From Paenibacillus ottowii (lineage in GTDB: Bacteria; Bacillota; Bacilli; Paenibacillales; Paenibacillaceae), in the NCBI RefSeq assembly GCF_006874425.1, contig NZ_VIJZ01000007.1, positions 186,001-250,000 of the forward strand: a DNA stretch of 64,000 nucleotides, given 5' to 3'. The notes under the pieces are model-generated. The model saw nothing but the letters and a program-made list of their open reading frames with translations. It was not told the origin of the DNA and ran no database searches. Of the stretch, positions 59,671 through 64,000 are shown in pieces. Numbering within the stretch: position 1 is the stretch's first letter; each line of letters starts with the position of its first letter. A program made the position numbers and the translations under genes.

Positions 59671-61263
59671 ATGAGAAAAAAAGCTATCAAGAGCATTGGG
59701 ATACGATCCGTAGTAGTCATTACAGGCTTAACGATATTCATAGCTATGGGATGGAATATGTACCAACAGGATGCAGGCAAGCCCCCGAAAACTGCTGCAA
59801 CTCCCAAAAAACAAACAAACCAAAATAAGCAAACAACACCGACCTATCGGGCAGCCTATCATTTCACCGTTCCGGATAAATGGAAAAATGATCCGCAGCG
59901 ACCGATTTATATGGATGGAAAATATCATTACTACTATTTATATAATCGTGATTACCCTCATAAAAACGGTACAGAATGGCGTCATGCCACATCTACCGAC
60001 CTGGTTCATTGGAAAGATGAAGGAGTGGCCATTCCCAAATACACCACCCCCAACGGTGATCCTTGGTCGGGTTCGGTTGTGATCGACAATAATGGCACCG
60101 CAGGCTTTGGCAAAGGCGCGCTAGTAGCTATTGTCACACAGCCTTCCGCAGATGGAGGAAAGCAGGAACAATTTCTGTGGTACAGTACGGACAAAGGCAA
60201 GACGTTTACTTCTTACCGCAACAAGCCCGTGATGTCCAACCCTGGCACAAAGGATTTCAGAGACCCCAAGATTATCCGGGATACTCAGCGCAATCAATGG
60301 GTGATGGTCATGGCAGAGGGAACGAAGATTGGTTTTTACAAGTCTAAAAATTTAAAGGATTGGCAGTTTACGAGCGGCTTTCAAACGGAAAATATTGGGC
60401 TTGTGGAATGTCCTGATCTTTACCAGATGCGTGCGGATGATGGGACTTATCATTGGATTCTGGGCGCGAGCGCCAATAGCAAACCAAACGGCGGTCCCAA
60501 CACGTATGCCTACTGGACCGGAGATTTTAATGGGGAAGGATTTCTGCCTAATCGCAGTGAGCCGGAGTGGCTGGATTATGGCTTTGACTGGTATGGTGCG
60601 GTTACGTTCGAGGACGGCAATAACAAAGACCAATACAGTCACCGCTATGCGCTAGCCTGGATGAACAATTGGGATTATGCCAATAACACGCCCACCCTTA
60701 AAGAAGGCTTTAACGGAATGGATTCAGTTGTTCGCCAAATTCAATTAAAGCGTACAATTGATGAAGGCTATCACTTGGTTTCACAGCCTGTACCAGCTTT
60801 GGAGCAATTCCCTATCGCAACGGAATCATTGGGGAAGATCCAAGTAGACGGGACTCACAAGCTCTCAATATCTGGTGATGCCTATCAGTTAGAGGCGGAT
60901 ATATCTTGGTCAACGATCAAAAATGCAGGCTTGAGACTCCGAGAGTCTGCGGATGGCAAGCGTCATGTCGATGTGGGTGTTTCGCTGGAGGGGCAATATT
61001 CTTATGTAAATAGAGCGAACACCGGACAGCCGGATCAGAGTGGAACATATGTAGAGAGTAAGGCGCCTTTTGATAATCACAAAAAAAATGTCCACTTGAA
61101 CATTCTCGTCGATAAAACCAGTATTGAAGTCTTCGTAGATGATGGAGAAGTAGCTTATTCCTCCTTAATATTTCCACGCTTGGAGGATCAGGGAATTACT
61201 CTTTTTGCAGATGGCGGTAAAGCTATTTTTAACAATGTAGTGGTCAAACATTTTAGTCGATAG
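59671..61263 (+). CDS. levB: Glycoside hydrolase family 32 fructanase (levanase, LevB-like)
   Basis: 530-residue fructan hydrolase. An N-terminal TM helix (about 12-27) without a clear cleavage site may anchor it to the membrane. The GH32 catalytic residues are Asp in KWKNDPQRP, Asp in FRDPKIIRD and Glu in GLVECPDLYQM. A C-terminal beta-sandwich follows (about 390-530: LRLRESADGKRHVDVG, FVDDGEVAYSS). AGGAGG precedes the ATG. Adjacent levansucrase makes its substrate, so the two would build and remobilise levan. The endo or exo mode cannot be told. Confidence 0.92.
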   Translation: MRKKAIKSIGIRSVVVITGLTIFIAMGWNMYQQDAGKPPKTAATPKKQTNQNKQTTPTYRAAYHFTVPDKWKNDPQRPIYMDGKYHYYYLYNRDYPHKNGTEWRHATSTDLVHWKDEGVAIPKYTTPNGDPWSGSVVIDNNGTAGFGKGALVAIVTQPSADGGKQEQFLWYSTDKGKTFTSYRNKPVMSNPGTKDFRDPKIIRDTQRNQWVMVMAEGTKIGFYKSKNLKDWQFTSGFQTENIGLVECPDLYQMRADDGTYHWILGASANSKPNGGPNTYAYWTGDFNGEGFLPNRSEPEWLDYGFDWYGAVTFEDGNNKDQYSHRYALAWMNNWDYANNTPTLKEGFNGMDSVVRQIQLKRTIDEGYHLVSQPVPALEQFPIATESLGKIQVDGTHKLSISGDAYQLEADISWSTIKNAGLRLRESADGKRHVDVGVSLEGQYSYVNRANTGQPDQSGTYVESKAPFDNHKKNVHLNILVDKTSIEVFVDDGEVAYSSLIFPRLEDQGITLFADGGKAIFNNVVVKHFSR

Positions 61264-61313
61264 CAGGTACGTATGCTGCTCGTAAGCTTAGGCATATTAC
61301 ACTCAAGTATATA

Positions 61314-61351
61314 AAAAGTCCACCCATAAAAATATAAGGGTGGACTTTTCT
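61314..61351 (+). terminator. Terminator after the levan genes
   Basis: Perfect 12-bp arms AAAAGTCCACCC/GGGTGGACTTTT. Also usable by the convergent MarR gene. Confidence 0.9.
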
Positions 61352-61432
61352 GTGTAAATCTAAATTTTCGTTTAGCACAGCTATAGGATTGTTATTTTAT
61401 TCACAATTGAATTTGCTAAAATGCTATTCATT

Positions 61433-61897
61433 CTATTTGTGATAAGGTGACAGATTATCAGCGCTGCGGCCCAATTTTTTGAGCAAGCCAATCAGTTGAT
61501 CTCTTTCGGTTTCGCTGATTCCGCTAAAGGCACGTTCAATCTGACGTGTATAGTCTGGATAAATTTCGTCCATGACGCGTTGTCCTTCGTCCGTCAACTC
61601 TGCATATATAATCCGACGATCTTGGTCGCATGGGTGACGGTGCAAATAACCGCGGCTCTCCAGCTTGTCGATCACATAAGTAACATTTCCGCTTTGCAGA
61701 AGCAGCTTGGCTCCAATTTGTTGAATTGGCTGTGCTCCCTTGTGATATAAAACTTCCATTACGGCAAAGGCCGTTGGGTTGAAGCCCACCGTTTTGATGC
61801 CAGCAACCGCATGTTCGTTTACACTTTTGAATGACTTGGCAAACACGCTATACAGATGCATGGATTGCTGTGTCACCAATGTTCGGTAATCTATCAT
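61433..61897 (-). CDS. mhqR: MarR family regulator, MhqR-like
   Basis: 154-residue MarR repressor very like Bacillus MhqR: FNPTAFAVMEVLYHKGAQPI, QQIGAKLLLQSGNVTYVIDKLE (in two parts), CDQDRRIIYAELTDEG and LIGLLKKLG. MhqR represses mhqNOP and azoreductase genes and responds to quinones. ATG 61897 is chosen because AAAGGCGG lies 7 nt upstream. The frame extends to 62020 without support. The mhqN-mhqO pair at 13.7 kb is its predicted target. It has no quinone gene beside it here. Confidence 0.85.
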   Translation of the reverse strand: MIDYRTLVTQQSMHLYSVFAKSFKSVNEHAVAGIKTVGFNPTAFAVMEVLYHKGAQPIQQIGAKLLLQSGNVTYVIDKLESRGYLHRHPCDQDRRIIYAELTDEGQRVMDEIYPDYTRQIERAFSGISETERDQLIGLLKKLGRSADNLSPYHK

Positions 61898-62182
61898 CTT
61901 CATTCCGCCTTTATGTATGGATTTGGGCATCCTTTGACCGCTCGGTTCGGATGACCGGGCAACCATACCCTTATTACTAGCATAAAGGGATTTACGAAGG
62001 GAAAACATGCGATTTGTCACAGTAGCTGCGTTTTTAACTATTTAATTTCAAAGCTTTAAGGTAAAATTTTCAAAAAATAAGTTTTGAATGTAAAAATACC
62101 GTTCCAGTTGGTTATATTAAAAAATAACATACCTAATGAACCCAAATAACAAAGTAAGATAAATTCAGAGGAGATGAAGCAC

Positions 62183-62602
62183 ATGGATACGGGTTCTTTC
62201 CGTTTTCAATTTCGTGATCCGCAGCAAGCTGCACAAGCCTGTGAAACATTAAAGGAGATTGGTTACGCTGCTAGCACGAACGGTGATACAGGGCTAAGTG
62301 TTCACGTCGAGAACCAGGATGTGCTGTCTGCATTAGAAATCTGCCAAGCTTATGAAGGAAGTATCATTGAGACGGGAGTTGTTACTTATCGTCCAGGTAA
62401 TCAAAATAATGGTGTGCCAAATCCAGGCTATAGCCCGGAGGATTGGATTATTCCAGCGCACATCATCAATGAAGACTGGAGCGAGGCGTATAAAAGCGGT
62501 TCTTCTCAAACGTTTACTAACACAGCACAAGAACACAACGTCAGCTCTGATCAACACCCGGAAGACGAAGTGGACGGTTTTTCGGGTAGCGTCCATACCT
62601 GA
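62183..62602 (+). CDS. Hypothetical protein, ferredoxin-like N-terminal domain
   Basis: 139 residues. Residues 1-65 form a beta-alpha-beta pattern (SFRFQFRDPQQAAQACETLK, GLSVHVENQDVLSALEICQ) like a small ferredoxin/ACT-type fold. The C-terminal half is hydrophilic and likely disordered. ATG 62183 is chosen with AGAGGAG 9 nt upstream. The ATG at 62174 directly abuts that site. It is adjacent to spore coat genes, so a sporulation role is possible, but the family is not recognised. Confidence 0.7.
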   Translation: MDTGSFRFQFRDPQQAAQACETLKEIGYAASTNGDTGLSVHVENQDVLSALEICQAYEGSIIETGVVTYRPGNQNNGVPNPGYSPEDWIIPAHIINEDWSEAYKSGSSQTFTNTAQEHNVSSDQHPEDEVDGFSGSVHT

Positions 62603-62638
62603 ATAATGCTGTCTTCCCTGGCTGCTCACTTTGGTATA

Positions 62639-62685
62639 AAAGGTTCCTTCAAAAACCATGACTGATGGTTTGAAGGGGCCTTTTT
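62639..62685 (+). terminator. Terminator before the coat genes
   Basis: AAAGGTTCCTTCAAA and TTTGAAGGGGCCTTT arms with an additional inner AACCAT/ATGGTT stem and T5. Confidence 0.88.
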
Positions 62686-62798
62686 GCATATGAGGAACAG
62701 CCGAAAAGGGTATTGTGAAAACCTTCGGTTCTTGGATCATGCATAAGGGCAATACTCCTAGGAAATAACATAAGAAGTTCAGAAAGGAGGTTATGATC

Positions 62799-62984
62799 TT
62801 GCAAAAACTCGGAGTTCACGAAAAGTTGGAATTGCATGAGCTGCTTACGTTTAAAACGACTTGTATGACAAAAACTCAAGCCATGCTTCCTTTAGTCTCA
62901 GATTCAAATTTAAAAAATATTTTACAGCAGGACGTCAGCGGCGGTACACAAGATATTCAACAGCTTAAAAATCTGCTTGTATAG
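62799..62984 (+). CDS. Small spore coat-related protein
   Basis: 61-residue helical protein (QKLGVHEKLELHELLTFKTT, LQQDVSGGTQDIQQLKNLL), of the short CotF-like group found beside coat F genes in Bacillales. TTG 62799 has AAAGGAGG at 8 nt. The ATG at 62793 is only 2 nt from that site. The CotF-domain gene begins 16 nt downstream. Confidence 0.75.
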   Translation: MQKLGVHEKLELHELLTFKTTCMTKTQAMLPLVSDSNLKNILQQDVSGGTQDIQQLKNLLV

Positions 62985-63000
62985 TTTAAGGAGGATTAAC

Positions 63001-63300
63001 GTGAGTTCTTTTACCGAGAATATGAACAGTACGAACCCCATGACTGATCAGGTGATTGCTGCCGATCTGTTAATTGCAGCTAAAAGTGGGATCAAAAACT
63101 ACGCTGCGGCTTTAACAGAGTCCACTAGCCCGGAAGTTCGAAATGTCCTTTGTGACCAATTGAGCAAAGCTGTTAATCTTCATGAGCAAATTTTTAATTA
63201 TATGAAGGACAATGGTTATTACAACGCCTATGATCCGGATCAGCAAATTCAAATGGACATTCAAAATGCAGACAAGGCACTTTCTTCATCCAAAAAGTGA
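63001..63300 (+). CDS. Spore coat protein, CotF domain
   Basis: 99-residue coat F-type protein: MTDQVIAADLLIAAKSGIKN, YAAALTESTSPEVRNVL and NLHEQIFNYMKDNGYYNAYD are the family pattern, a ferritin-like helical bundle used in spore coats. GTG 63001 has AAGGAGG 6 nt upstream. It forms a two-gene operon with the preceding small coat protein. Confidence 0.88.
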   Translation: MSSFTENMNSTNPMTDQVIAADLLIAAKSGIKNYAAALTESTSPEVRNVLCDQLSKAVNLHEQIFNYMKDNGYYNAYDPDQQIQMDIQNADKALSSSKK

Positions 63301-63351
63301 GCCGTTAAAGTCAACGGAACAAAATTAACGATGTAGCTACAATGATACCTT

Positions 63352-63393
63352 AAAAGAAGCACCAGCATGCCAGTTTGCTGGTGCTTCTTTTAT
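63352..63393 (+). terminator. Terminator after the coat genes
   Basis: Perfect 13-bp arms AGAAGCACCAGCA and its complement, with an 8-nt loop, then TTTATT. Confidence 0.9.
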
Positions 63394-63490
63394 TACATTG
63401 AATTAACATTCACATGAAATATAGAGAAGAAGGCAATCATAAAGCAACAAGAAATTAGGTCTCAAAATTCAGAATAGGGTGATTTTCTTC

Positions 63491-64000
63491 ATGGGCAAGT
63501 CTTCAGCGGGCAACCAAAAAGATCAAAAACTAAAATGGTGGCAACTAAGCTTGTTAGGAGTTGCGGGTACCATCGGTACAGGGTATTTCCTGGGGTCCAG
63601 TTTAGCGATTTCCATTGGTGGTCCAGCCGTGCTGATTGCTTACTTCTTGGCAGCAGTCGGAACGTATGTAGTGTTTGATGCCCTTTCACGCATGACGGCT
63701 GACCATCCAGAGGAAGGCTCTTTCCGTTCCTACGCCCAAAAAGCCTTTGGCAATTGGGCAGGCTTTGGCAGTGGCTGGGTGTATTGGTTTTCGGAATTGC
63801 TTATCAATGGGAGCCAGCTAACCGCCTTGTCTATATTTGCACGTTTTTGGTTTCCTCAGGTACCCATGTGGATTTTTGCGGCAGGCTTCGGGCTCTTAGG
63901 ACTTGTGATTGTTTTTTTTGGCAATAAGGGTTTTGACCGGGTGGAAAATGTGCTCGCCATCATTAAAATAGCGGCTCTGGTGATGTTTTTGGTCTTAGCG
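63491..64000 (+). CDS. Amino acid permease, APC superfamily (3' end cut by window)
   Basis: The first 170 residues of an amino acid-polyamine-organocation permease. KWWQLSLLGVAGTIGTGYFL is the TM1 signature with the unwound Gly-rich segment, and PEEGSFRSYAQKAFG is the typical TM2-3 loop. Amino acid/proton symport is expected, with specificity unknown. The ATG at 63491 is preceded by a modest AGGGTG. The frame is open to the last base. Confidence 0.9.
   Translation, partial: MGKSSAGNQKDQKLKWWQLSLLGVAGTIGTGYFLGSSLAISIGGPAVLIAYFLAAVGTYVVFDALSRMTADHPEEGSFRSYAQKAFGNWAGFGSGWVYWFSELLINGSQLTALSIFARFWFPQVPMWIFAAGFGLLGLVIVFFGNKGFDRVENVLAIIKIAALVMFLVLA

Overview
The window looks like a chromosomal segment of a Paenibacillus, most likely of the P. 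polymyxa group. It has Bacillales-type ribosome binding sites with frequent TTG and GTG starts, small spore proteins (two YjcZ-type peptides, CotF-like coat proteins), a YesM/YesN-style two-component pair next to an ATPase-less sugar ABC transporter, an AbrB-type regulator, and a levansucrase/levanase pair. I saw no rRNA, tRNA, CRISPR array, prophage or replication origin. The species call is an inference from gene content.

Layout. 0-5 kb: the end of an OmpR-type response regulator, its kinase, a CDP-alcohol phosphatidyltransferase and a DedA protein form one operon, followed by psiE and an AI-2E-family permease. 5.1-9.5 kb: a flavin reductase, a decayed gene and a hairpin cluster lead into three genes: radical SAM NirJ1, radical SAM NirJ2, and a two-unit AhbA-AhbB (NirD/NirL-like) siroheme decarboxylase fusion. 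This is the most unusual metabolic locus here. 9.7-15.3 kb: a serine hydrolase, an Lrp regulator, an MFS exporter, a YjbR protein and an mhqN-mhqO quinone-detoxification pair with a palindromic operator candidate. 15.4-20.2 kb: a large SWIM/SNF2 helicase and an M50 protease.

20.2-29.4 kb is a sugar-utilisation island: AraC regulator, GH42 beta-galactosidase, YesM/YesN-type sensor and regulator, and a solute-binding protein with two permeases. 29.5-36.2 kb is rearranged: a trypsin-fold protein, a 16-bp tandem repeat, two truncated genes fused at a deletion scar (GMC oxidoreductase 5' part and LamG protein 3' part), and an IS1182-type element. The IS duplicated a 20-bp terminator stem on insertion, and its transposase is split at an A-AAA-AAG slippery heptamer. 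Next come a DUF1259 protein and a MocR regulator divergent from a flavin-binding oxidase-like gene.

37-44.4 kb: a TetR regulator, two YjcZ peptides, a MerR-MFS-universal stress-aldehyde dehydrogenase run, an SDR/DUF1330 pair, and a quinone reductase gene whose promoter carries two 16-bp palindromes. 44.4-52 kb: a protein with seven 15-residue Gly/Gln/Ser/Trp repeats, small regulators, an AbrB-zinc ribbon-HTH fusion, two more MerR proteins (one with a textbook 19-bp-spacer promoter), a Gln-rich protein, free methionine sulfoxide reductase, and a frameshifted secreted protein. 52-57.4 kb: an ECF (Yko-type) vitamin transporter whose double ATPase has one degenerate active site, then a 14-helix MFS exporter. 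58-61.3 kb: secreted levansucrase and membrane-anchored GH32 fructan hydrolase, which should act together on sucrose-derived levan. 61.4-64 kb: an MhqR-like MarR regulator (a candidate regulator of the mhqNO pair 48 kb away), spore coat genes, and the start of an amino acid permease cut by the window edge.

Protein family calls were made by eye from motifs. Promoters and terminators are sequence-pattern calls.
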